A stretch of 64,000 nucleotides of DNA from Anaerolineales bacterium (lineage in GTDB: Bacteria > Chloroflexota > Anaerolineae > Anaerolineales > E44-bin32). The stretch is taken from the NCBI GenBank assembly GCA_016927115.1, contig JAFGNH010000021.1:1-64000 (forward strand). Reading direction: 5' to 3'. Position numbers and translations under genes: made by a program. The notes beneath the pieces were generated by a model. It did no database searches, was not told where the DNA came from, and saw nothing but the letters and a program-made list of their open reading frames with translations. Shown here one piece after another: positions 27,136 through 37,200 of the stretch. Within the stretch, counting starts at the first letter, position 1, and each line of letters starts with the position of its first letter.

Positions 27136-27239
27136 ATGAGTCCCGTCCCGGGAAAGAAAATCAGTATGCCTTCATAACTTGTACAGGTGAATAGTGTAGA
27201 CCGATTTACTTCTGCTGGCAGGTAGAAACCGGGACTCAT
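27136..27239 (+). other. Possible structured RNA leader of the first hybrid kinase
   Basis: ATGAGTCCCG (27136-27145) and CGGGACTCAT (27230-27239) are perfect 10-bp complements 84 nt apart. They would close a multi-branched RNA directly in front of the kinase ribosome site (GGAG). Inside, GTGAAT/ATTTAC can form a hairpin and TGCC/GGCA a connecting stem. It does not match riboswitch consensus sequences I know (TPP, cobalamin, c-di-GMP-I). Confidence 0.4.
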
Positions 27240-27253
27240 CTGGAGAAAAATTT

Positions 27254-30200
27254 ATGGCAAAAAAAACCACAAAATCTCCCCCCAGCATCTTTCTTATTAC
27301 GCCTGAAACATCCCATCTGAATAGCCTTTCAGTCTTCTTAAAAAAGAAGGGAATCCAGGTTAAGAGCTACACGCAATCATGTGCAGCTCTCCATGCTCTG
27401 AATGAAGAAAATCCCCCTCAGCTGATCATTACAGACCTGATTCTGGCAGATCTGGATGGGCTTCAACTCAGCCATCTGCTCCGCTCTGAAGAATACCAGG
27501 CATTCGGCCAGATTCCAGTATTGATTTGCACCGCTTCTCAGACAAGCGAAGAAGCCCGCTACATATATATAAACTTAAGCCCTGATATTTTTCTCGTTTC
27601 ATCCGCTAATAATAACCAGCTCCTGAAAATTATTCAGGACCTCCTGAACGACCCAACGCCTCACATACCGAGAGTTCTGATCGTCGAAGACAGTGCCAGC
27701 CTGGCTCTTCTTATTCAGAAGACCTGTGAATCCGGCGGATATGTTGCAGACATCGCTTCCTCAGTCAGTGAGGCAAAAAAAGCGTTCAGCAAAAACACCT
27801 TTGACATCGCGATTCTGGATTACCACCTACCGGATGGAAGCGGTGACATTCTGCTGAAAAAAATTCACAAAACGCAGCCTGACTGTATCTGCTTTATGAT
27901 CACAACCAACCCGGATCCATCCCTGACTCTTCAGTGGATGAAAATGGGTGCAAGCGCCTATCTGCATAAGCCTTTTGCTCCAGAGTACCTCCTGGAAATG
28001 TGTACCCGATCCCTCCAGGAGAAAAATATCCTCGCAACAGAAAAAATGTTCAGGGAGAAGACCCAGCAGCTTCAGACCAGCGAAGAGCGAAACAGAGCGA
28101 TTCTTCTGGCACTGCCGGACATAATCTTCCGGATAGACAGACGCAACAATTTTGTAGACTGCCACACTGGCAGCCCGGGGATTCTATTAGAGCCACCAGA
28201 GAATTTCATCGGGAAACCCATTTCTTCTGTTCTCCCCCCCCAACTTTCCATGCTGACTGAAGAGAATATCAGCGAGGTGCTGCGTACGGGTTCTGCCCGG
28301 ACATATGAATACAGCCTGGATCTCCCGGATGGTCCTCATCACTTCGAAACCAGGATGGTTCCCTGCGGCTGCGAAGAAGTGCTGGCAATCGTCCGTGAAA
28401 TTACTGAACAAAAAGAATCACAAGCAGCCCTGGAAAAAAGCACAGCGCTCCTGCAGGCATTTCTAAATCATATACCAGCCCTTGTAAGCATTGTCGACAG
28501 CGAAGGCCGATACCTGAAAATCAATCAGCCCATCGCCGATTTCTTCAAACTAGCTCCATATGAGGTCGAAGGGAAACATTTTTTTGATCTATTACCACCT
28601 GAGAACGTCTCTGTATTCATGAGCCGGCTGCAACAGATAATATCTACGAATGCGCCACTTATTGCTGAAGACCAACTCCAATTCGAAGACCAGATCCACA
28701 TCTTCCAGTCCATTCTTTTTCCCATTCCTTCTGAAAACGAACCCAACAACCTGTTCGGCACAATTGCGACCGATGTGACGGAACAGGTACGAATGCAGCA
28801 GCAGCTCCAGCTGCATACAGATGCGCTCAATGCTGCAGCGAATGCCATCCTGATTACTGACCGGGAAGGGATCATTCAATGGGCGAATCCGGCTTATACA
28901 AAACTGACAGGATATGCTTCTGAAGAAATACTGGGGAAAAAACCCAGTATCTGCAAATCCGGTTATCAGGATGAAGCGTTCTACCAGAATCTCTGGCAGC
29001 AGATTCTCTCCGGACATGTCTGGCACGGTGAAATCATCAACCAGCGAAAAGATGGCACTACCTATCTTGAAGAAATGACCATCACACCAGTACTCGCTGA
29101 AAATCAGGAGATCACGCACTTTATCGCTGTAAAGCAGGATATCTCCGAGCGTAACAGAAATATTGTCATCAATGAAGCACGGTCCCATTTGCTGCAGTAT
29201 TCACAGGATCACACCACATTGGAACTCCTTGAAGAAACCCTTAACGAGGCGGAAAAAATATCGGGCAGCCTGATCGGTTTTTATCACTTCATCCAGGAAA
29301 ATCAAAATTCGCTGATATTGCAGAACTGGTCGACTCAGACAAAGGCTGTTTACTACCCGGCAGAGGCTGCTGATAGTCACTACAATACCGACCAGGCCAG
29401 TGTCTGGGATGATTGCTTCCACCAGCGGAAACCTGTTATTCACAATAACCTTGCATCTTTACCTCATCGAAAAGGCACACCGAAAGGACCCGCCCATGTT
29501 GAACGGGAACTTGCCGTTCCCGTAATCCGTGAAAGCAACATCGTTGCTATCCTTGGCGTCGGGAATAAAACAACTGAATACACACAGGGGGATATTGAAG
29601 CTGTCTCACTGTTTGCGGATCTGGCCTGGGATCTGGTCGAACGAAAGCGGGCTGAAGAAGCCCGTGAAAAAAGTCAGAGCCTGCTGGATGAAACCCAGCA
29701 CCTGGCCGGAATAGGCGGTTGGGAATGGGATGCCCGGGAACAACAGATGAACTGGACTGAGGAAACCTACAGGATTCACGAAATTGAGCGGAATACCATC
29801 CCCCCGGATTCTCTTGAACTTATTGAACAAAGCATGGCATGTTATTCGCCGGAAGACCGCATCCGGGTCGATCGCGCATTCAAGCGGTGTGTAAGCGAAG
29901 GGCTTCCCTATGACCTCGAATGCCGTTTTACAACAACAGGGGGCCATAAACGATGGATCCGCACGATGGGGAGGGCGGAATGGCATGAAGGCCAGATCGC
30001 CCGGGTGTTTGGTAACATAATTGACATAACCGAGAATAAAAGGGTTCAGGAAGCACTCGAAAGCAGTGAACTTCGCTTCCGAAACCTGGCTCGCAATGTT
30101 CCGGGAGTTGTTTTCCAGTTCACTGTTGATCCTGGTGGATCCAGGAAGATATCATTCACAACAGATCAAATTACGCAGCTTCTCGGCATCTCGCTGCAAA

Positions 30201-33200
30201 CCGGGCTGGAAAACGTGTTGACAGATTTCATCGACAGATGTCATCCCGAAGACCAGCCGGGGCTCATTGAATCCATTGACACAGCTATCAGAAAACAGGA
30301 AGTATGGCAATTTGAAGGCCGGTTTTTCAATCCTTCTGGTGAAATTCTATGGTTGCAGGGAGCCGCCAATCCCAGACAGAGGGATAATTATTTAATCTAT
30401 GAAGGTATTATCCTCGATATTTCAGAGCGCAAAATGGCTGAGCTGGCCCTGCAGCAGAGTGAGCATAAGTTCCGTTCGCTTGTAGAACAAGCTATGGAAA
30501 TGATGTTCCTGCACGATATTCAGGGAAATTTTGTAGACATCAATCGAGCTGCGATCGAAACCACTGGCTACTCCAAAGAAGAACTTCTTTCAATGACGGT
30601 GTTTGATATCGATCCTGACGCCAGCGATCGAAGTGATCAAACGCTTATCTGGGAGGAACTTTCCCCTGACGATCCTCCTGTCATTTTCGAGGTTAACCAC
30701 AAGCGCAAGGATGGTTCAATCTACCCGGCAGAAGTTATCCTGTCAAAAGTTATCCTCAACAATCAGGGTTATATGTTTTCCCTCGCACGAGACATCACGT
30801 CGCGTAAAAAGGCTGAACAGGCACTGAGAGAAAGCGAGCAGAAATACCGCAGCCTGACAGATACCACCATTGATTGGGTTTTCCAGTCGAATAGGGACGG
30901 TGTTTTCACCTACGCGAGCCCGAATGTAACCGCTATCCTTGGCTATGAAGTGCATGAGGTTCTCGGAAATCCCGTGTCAGAATTTATGGAGCCTGAAAAA
31001 GCACAACGTATGGAAAACTACGTTCTAAAGGCGATGTCTGAGAACGAGCCGTTAACGGCGTTCGAATTTTCTTTGCTTAACAAGGACGGCGAGACGGTTT
31101 ATATCGAAACCAATGCTGTGCCCCTGCTCGATGAAAACGGTGAATTCACCGGCTATTTCGGCACCTGCCGCGATATCACCAGCCGCAAGCAGGCACAGGA
31201 GGCTCTTCGCCAGAACGAAGAGGATCTTCGCAGAGCGCAACATGTTGCTCAGGTCGGTTCCTGGCGTTTTGACCTTAACAATGATGAAGTAATCGTTTCT
31301 GAGGAGGCGCGCCGTATTTATGGACTAGGAAACAAAGACTGGACAATAAGCAATGTGCAGACAATCCCCCTCGAGCAGTACCGGCCAGCCCTGGATTCTG
31401 CTCTCCATGAGTTGATTCACGAAAATAAGCCCTACGACCTCCAGTTCTGTATCCGGCGGCCATCGGATGACGCGCTGCGTCACATCCACTCCCTGGCAGA
31501 ATACGACAGCGAACAGAACCTGGTTATCGGCACCATCCAGGATGTTACCGAACGCGTCGAGGCTGAGCAGGCGCTCCGGGAAAGTGAGAACCTCCTGCGC
31601 ACCATCGCAGCAAACTTCCCGAATGCATACCTCGCCATCATAGAAAAGAATCTCCGTGTCACCTTCTCCTCCGGGCAGGAGTTCAGAACGCAAAATCTGG
31701 ATCCTGCGCAGTTCACCGGCCTTCCAATCGAAGAAATCTTTAGTGATAATTCAGCAACAGTGAAAGAACATTGCCTGAAAACATTTCAGGGGGAGTCTGC
31801 AGTATTCGAATTATCCATGTATGACATGCATTTTTTGTTCAGAACTGTACCCCTGACTGATAAAAACACCGAGATCACTCAAATCCTGATCGTAGCAGAG
31901 GACATTACAGACCAGAAAGTACGAGCCAGGAACAGGGAGCGGCTGCTTCAACGCAAGCAGCGCCAGGCAGAGGTGCTTACAAAAGCAGCCTCCTCTCCTC
32001 ACCTCGCCCAGGGGAATATCGAAGCACTGGCACAGGAACTCACAGAGGCTGCGGCTATTGCTATGGAAGTTGAACAGGTCGATGTATGGCTCTTTTCTGA
32101 AGACGAAACCACAATCAGGAATGTTGATCATTATGAACATTCCTCCGGATCCCACATCCAACGCGAAATCCATGCGAAAGAGGACCTGCTCGCGAAACTA
32201 TCCTCTCTGAAGAAATCCAAATTTATAAGTATCGATGATACCCTCAACGATCCGCTCACATCCCTGAATCGTGAATCATATCTCCAACCCAATGAGATCA
32301 CATCCACCCTGGATGCTGTAATTCAAAGAGGAAACAGGCCAGTCGGAACATTGTCATTCGAACACATCAGGAATCCACATCAATGGGAAGAGGATGAAAT
32401 CGGTTTCGCCTGTCAGCTTGCCGACCAGCTCGCCCTGGCGCTTTCCAATCGCGACCGTCGTCGTGTGGAGGAAGACAGGGAACGTCTTACCAAAGCGATT
32501 GAACAAAGTGGCGAGATTTTTATGATCACTGATGCCTCCAGCAACATTCAGTATGTGAATACCGCGTTTGAGACAACGACCGGCTACTCACGCGAGGAGG
32601 CAGTTGGGAAAAACCCCCGCATACTTCAAAGCGGAAAACATAATAAAAATTATTACCGAATGATATGGGAAGATCTTTCCAGGGGTATTTCATGGGAAGG
32701 ACGTTTTATCAATAAGAAAAAAGATGGGTCCCTCTACACAGAAAGCGCAAACATTTCACCTGTAATGGATGCATCTGGAGAAATCGTAAACTATATTGCC
32801 GTCAAGAGGGACATCAGTGAACAGCTGCTGCTGGAACAGGAGAAAGAACGTATAGAAGAACAGTATCGCCAGACTCAGCGTGTGGAAGCCATCGGAAGAC
32901 TGGCGGGCGGTGTCGCACATGATCTCAACAACCTCCTTACACCTATTTTGCTCTATACAGAGATGCTGCTCGGGGAGTTCAGTCCTGATGATGATCATGT
33001 TGCCTCACTCAATGGAATCTTTGAAGCCGGCAAACGTGCCCGCGACCTGGTGAACCAGCTGCTTGCATTCAGCCGCAAACAAAATCTGGAATACAAGCTC
33101 GTCAACCTCAACCAAACGATCGAAGACTTCTCACACTTGCTCCGCCGTACCATCCGGGAAGATATCCAAATCGAGGCTGTCCTTGGCCCTGTAGACCGGT

Positions 33201-34009
33201 ATGTAAAAGCAGATATCGGGCAAATCGAACAGGTCATCATGAATCTTGCAGTTAATTCCCAGGATGCCATGCCAGATGGAGGCACGCTGACCCTGGAAAC
33301 AGCCATGATCGACCTCGATTTACAGTATGCACAAAACCATCCGGGTGTTGACCCGGGCTCATTTGTAATGTTGGCGATCAGTGATACAGGTATCGGGATG
33401 GATGAAAAAACCCAGCAGCGAATTTTCGAACCTTTCTTTACCACGAAAGGGGAGGCCGGCACGGGCCTGGGATTAGCTACCGTATATGGTATCGTCAAAC
33501 AACACAATGGCAATATTTGGGTTTACAGCGAACCCGGCGGAGGAACTTCTTTTAAAATCTTCCTGCCGGCAGATAGTGAGATCCAATCCGACCGGAAACC
33601 CATAAAAAGGAAGTTAACACCACTGACCGGAACAGAATCCATCCTGATTGTGGAAGATAACGATCAGGTTCGTTTACTTACGCACTCGATCCTGGAAAAA
33701 CAAGGGTATCAGGTCCTATCAGCTGAAAATGGCTCCCAGGCTTTGGGAATCCTGAAAAAGCACAAGCGCCCTATCCATCTTTTGCTGACTGATGTTGTTA
33801 TGCCTGAAATGAATGGAAGGGAGCTCTACCGAAGTGCGGTAAAACTGCAACCAGAGATTAAAGTACTGTACATGTCCGGCTATACCGATAATGTGATAGC
33901 CCGCCAGGGTGTACTTGAAGAGGGAATCGCTTTTATCCAGAAACCGTTTTCTGTGGAGGGGCTGACAAACACTGTCCGCACGGTATTGGAGGAACAAAAA
34001 CCAGGCTGA
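27254..34009 (+). CDS. Giant cytoplasmic hybrid histidine kinase (REC2-PAS/GAF-HK-REC)
   Basis: 2251 residues, no membrane segment. Order: two receiver domains (phospho-Asp candidates D61 and D189), three PAS domains (about 275-635), a GAF domain (about 640-800), six more PAS domains, a second GAF (about 1560-1740), a tenth PAS, then HisKA with phospho-His H1889 in GGVAHDLNN. The ATPase domain follows (MNLAVNSQDAMPDGG, DTGIGMD, GTGLGLA), and a C-terminal receiver has D2180 in LLLTDVVMPE. Receivers at both ends allow a multi-step phosphorelay; no Hpt domain or output regulator is adjacent. The signal is unknown, presumably several cytoplasmic ligands or redox cues. The start follows CTGGAGAAAAATTT. 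Its C-terminal third closely resembles that of the next gene. Confidence 0.93.
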   Translation: MAKKTTKSPPSIFLITPETSHLNSLSVFLKKKGIQVKSYTQSCAALHALNEENPPQLIITDLILADLDGLQLSHLLRSEEYQAFGQIPVLICTASQTSEEARYIYINLSPDIFLVSSANNNQLLKIIQDLLNDPTPHIPRVLIVEDSASLALLIQKTCESGGYVADIASSVSEAKKAFSKNTFDIAILDYHLPDGSGDILLKKIHKTQPDCICFMITTNPDPSLTLQWMKMGASAYLHKPFAPEYLLEMCTRSLQEKNILATEKMFREKTQQLQTSEERNRAILLALPDIIFRIDRRNNFVDCHTGSPGILLEPPENFIGKPISSVLPPQLSMLTEENISEVLRTGSARTYEYSLDLPDGPHHFETRMVPCGCEEVLAIVREITEQKESQAALEKSTALLQAFLNHIPALVSIVDSEGRYLKINQPIADFFKLAPYEVEGKHFFDLLPPENVSVFMSRLQQIISTNAPLIAEDQLQFEDQIHIFQSILFPIPSENEPNNLFGTIATDVTEQVRMQQQLQLHTDALNAAANAILITDREGIIQWANPAYTKLTGYASEEILGKKPSICKSGYQDEAFYQNLWQQILSGHVWHGEIINQRKDGTTYLEEMTITPVLAENQEITHFIAVKQDISERNRNIVINEARSHLLQYSQDHTTLELLEETLNEAEKISGSLIGFYHFIQENQNSLILQNWSTQTKAVYYPAEAADSHYNTDQASVWDDCFHQRKPVIHNNLASLPHRKGTPKGPAHVERELAVPVIRESNIVAILGVGNKTTEYTQGDIEAVSLFADLAWDLVERKRAEEAREKSQSLLDETQHLAGIGGWEWDAREQQMNWTEETYRIHEIERNTIPPDSLELIEQSMACYSPEDRIRVDRAFKRCVSEGLPYDLECRFTTTGGHKRWIRTMGRAEWHEGQIARVFGNIIDITENKRVQEALESSELRFRNLARNVPGVVFQFTVDPGGSRKISFTTDQITQLLGISLQTGLENVLTDFIDRCHPEDQPGLIESIDTAIRKQEVWQFEGRFFNPSGEILWLQGAANPRQRDNYLIYEGIILDISERKMAELALQQSEHKFRSLVEQAMEMMFLHDIQGNFVDINRAAIETTGYSKEELLSMTVFDIDPDASDRSDQTLIWEELSPDDPPVIFEVNHKRKDGSIYPAEVILSKVILNNQGYMFSLARDITSRKKAEQALRESEQKYRSLTDTTIDWVFQSNRDGVFTYASPNVTAILGYEVHEVLGNPVSEFMEPEKAQRMENYVLKAMSENEPLTAFEFSLLNKDGETVYIETNAVPLLDENGEFTGYFGTCRDITSRKQAQEALRQNEEDLRRAQHVAQVGSWRFDLNNDEVIVSEEARRIYGLGNKDWTISNVQTIPLEQYRPALDSALHELIHENKPYDLQFCIRRPSDDALRHIHSLAEYDSEQNLVIGTIQDVTERVEAEQALRESENLLRTIAANFPNAYLAIIEKNLRVTFSSGQEFRTQNLDPAQFTGLPIEEIFSDNSATVKEHCLKTFQGESAVFELSMYDMHFLFRTVPLTDKNTEITQILIVAEDITDQKVRARNRERLLQRKQRQAEVLTKAASSPHLAQGNIEALAQELTEAAAIAMEVEQVDVWLFSEDETTIRNVDHYEHSSGSHIQREIHAKEDLLAKLSSLKKSKFISIDDTLNDPLTSLNRESYLQPNEITSTLDAVIQRGNRPVGTLSFEHIRNPHQWEEDEIGFACQLADQLALALSNRDRRRVEEDRERLTKAIEQSGEIFMITDASSNIQYVNTAFETTTGYSREEAVGKNPRILQSGKHNKNYYRMIWEDLSRGISWEGRFINKKKDGSLYTESANISPVMDASGEIVNYIAVKRDISEQLLLEQEKERIEEQYRQTQRVEAIGRLAGGVAHDLNNLLTPILLYTEMLLGEFSPDDDHVASLNGIFEAGKRARDLVNQLLAFSRKQNLEYKLVNLNQTIEDFSHLLRRTIREDIQIEAVLGPVDRYVKADIGQIEQVIMNLAVNSQDAMPDGGTLTLETAMIDLDLQYAQNHPGVDPGSFVMLAISDTGIGMDEKTQQRIFEPFFTTKGEAGTGLGLATVYGIVKQHNGNIWVYSEPGGGTSFKIFLPADSEIQSDRKPIKRKLTPLTGTESILIVEDNDQVRLLTHSILEKQGYQVLSAENGSQALGILKKHKRPIHLLLTDVVMPEMNGRELYRSAVKLQPEIKVLYMSGYTDNVIARQGVLEEGIAFIQKPFSVEGLTNTVRTVLEEQKPG

Positions 34010-34279
34010 TCGGGGTCTTCCACAGCATTCTGTCTGAGGAATCATGTTCAAGAATTCGAGCACGACCGCAATTTTGCTTTTATTTTATTAATAGAGATTC
34101 AAACAGAACACTAAGCCCCTGCAGGAGTGCCGCCGGCATATTTCTGGATGCCAGCACAAAGCTTACAAGCTAATAATTTTCACATCCTGCTTTAAACAAC
34201 GTTTTCCATAGACAAAGGGTTTTTGTCGACAGCTTGAAAAGAACTTCCAACGGTCATCCAGAGCAATAGGAGCAGGATA

Positions 34280-37200
34280 ATGAACGCAGATGCAAATCAT
34301 GATGCCGAATCGCAGAACACGTTCCCAGACTTCGCGTCGGATGAGAAACCCCTGTCTATTCTCCAGAGTCTCTCCCAAACGATCGGCCTGCACATCTCCC
34401 TGCTGGATATAAACCTGGAACCTATCTTCAATACTTCTCCCCGCCCCGCTGTCTTAAATATTCTTACATCCACAGATCAAGCGCATAAACTGTACATAAC
34501 AAACCTGCAGGTTATCATCCGCAACCTGCAAGACCATCAAACATGGACAATCGATACCTTATTCCCGGGTATGCAGGCGGGAGTACTCCCACTGGCACAC
34601 ATGGAACCCGCAGCCTTCCTCCTCGCAGGTCCGGTTTTGTATTCTGCTCCCGATAAAGACTTCTTCTCCAAAGAGGTAAAAAAGTATGGTGCAAATAAGC
34701 GCGACTATCTCGAAGCAGTGAAAAACCTCCCGGTTGTGAGCGAAGGTCAATTTCAAAACTTCCTTTTACTGCTCCATGAAATAACCTCGTCCTTTAACCA
34801 GCCGCCCCGGGAAGATAAGCTGCAAAATTTTCACGCCCGCCCACAAATAAAAGACATGGTGGTACAGCTGCAGGAAAACCATAATTTCCTGGCAAAAATA
34901 TTAGACAGCCAGGGGGATGGAATCTGTCTGCTTGAACCTGACCTCACCATCCGTTTTGTAAACAACACCATAAAAGAATGGTACGCGAATCAGCTTCCTC
35001 TGGAAGGACAGAAATGCCATGTTTGCTGCGGGTTTGAGTCAGTTCCATGTGATGTGTGCCCCGCAAAACGTTCTCTCCAGTCGGGCAAAACTGAAATGGA
35101 AGTAATACAAGGGATTCCAGGAACCAATGTAGAATGGCTTGAAGTATACAGCCACCCAATTTTCGATCCCTTCAATGGAAATATAACCGGACTTATTGGA
35201 GTTCTGCGAGATATCAATGAACAAAAAAAAGTGAAAAACGAACTGCTTCAATCCAAACATTTTACTGAGAGCCTGCTTGACGCAATCCCCACACCGGTTT
35301 TCTTCTTAGACACGGAGGATCGGTATCTCGGCTGCAATCGCGCTTTCTCGGAACTCATGGGGGTTTCTTCGGAAGACATCAAAGGGAAAACGAACCAAAA
35401 CCTCTGGCCGGAAAAGCAGGTTGAATTCTACAACGGGAAAAACCGGGAGCTGCTTGAGAATTCCAGACTCCAGATGTGTGAGTATGAAATTACAGATAGA
35501 GAAGGGAGAATCAAACCTGTTTTTTTCATTATGAACCCTTTCCATGATGAATCCGGTGAAACAGCAGGTCGTGTCGGTGCCTTTCTGAATATCTCCGATC
35601 AGAAAAAAGCAGAACAATCGATAAAAGATAGTGAAGCCCGGTATCGCCATATCTTTGAAACTACCAGTGTTGCTGTCTGGGAAGAGGATTTTTCAGCGGT
35701 AAAGGCTGAGATCGATTCTCTAAAAGACCAGGGGATACAGGATTTTGAACGGTATCTGGCGGAACATCCCGATTTCGTTTACCAGGCAGCAGAGCAGATA
35801 ATTGTCAGGGATGTTAATCATACTGCGCTTCAGGTGACAGGTGCCAGCAAGAAGGAAGAGCTGCTTGGTCCGCTCAGCAGATTCCTCGAACCTGAAATGG
35901 CCGGCATCCTGCAGAAAGAAATTATAGCTATAGCCCGTGGCCAGGTATATTTCGAGGAAGAGGTTGATATTCATGTTCTCGATGGAGAACCCCGCAGTAT
36001 CCTGGTCACAATTTCCTTTCCGTCACATTCAGATCGATACGACAGAGTACTCGTTAATACAATCGACATTTCCAGAAATAAACAGGCCGAAAAAGCGCTG
36101 CGTGAAAGTGAAGAGCGCTATCGTGTACTGGCTGAAATGCTCCCGGAGGCTGTTTTTGAAACCGACCATGAGATGATCCTTACCTATTCCAATCAAGCTG
36201 CGTACCAGCTTTTCGGCTACACGCCCGAAGAAATTATTGGGAAGAAAATGGGTATAGACTTGATTGATCCACAGGATCAACAGCGTGCCATGACGAATCT
36301 GATGCAGCACATCAATGGTGTGGATCCGGGATCAGTTGAATATACCGCTATCAGAAAAGATGGCACCCGGTTCCCGATCCTGTTCCACGCAAGTTCCGAA
36401 TTCCAAAACGGCAAACTGGCAGGAATCAGAGGGATCATTATTGACATATCAGAGCGCAAGCAAGCGGAAGAAGCTGTCCACAGTAGTGAAGCCAGGTACC
36501 GCACCCTCGTAGAGCAGTCATTCCAGGGTGTAATCATAGCCAAAGATAACCCTCTCCGGCTTGTATTTGCAAGTAAACCCATGGAAACCATCACTGGATA
36601 TTCCCCTCAGGAACTTATCAATTTCGATCCTGAAAAGCTCGCCCTGTTGATCCATCCGAATGACAGAGAACAATTCTTCTACAACTTTCGCCGCCGTCTG
36701 CAGGGAGAAAAGATTCCACCTCGTACTGAATACCGCTTCCTATACCGGGATGGCAGTACCCGGTGGGTGGATATATACAGCACCCTCATTGAGTACGAGG
36801 GAGAACCTGCCACGCAGACGGCCTTCCTGGATATTACAAACCGCAAACAAATGGAGAATAATCTGCGGGAGACTAATGAAACCCTGCAAACACTCATCCA
36901 GTCCTCCCCTTATGCCATTATCTCCCTCGACCTGGAAGGGTATGTAACCCTGTGGAATCCCACTGCAGAAAAACTGTTCGGTTGGACAGAAAAAGAAGTG
37001 TTGGGAAAACAAAATCCCCTCGTCCAATCCGAAGATGATGTCGGCTTTATGGATAAACCAGCGGTTCAGCAAGAAGGGATTGAATTACGCCTGGAACTTT
37101 CACGACAGACAAAAGAGGGGAAACGGTTAGACCTGCGCCTTTCCACCGCTCCGTTATATGACTCAACTGGAAACGTTACCGGCGTGGTTGGCATTTTTGA

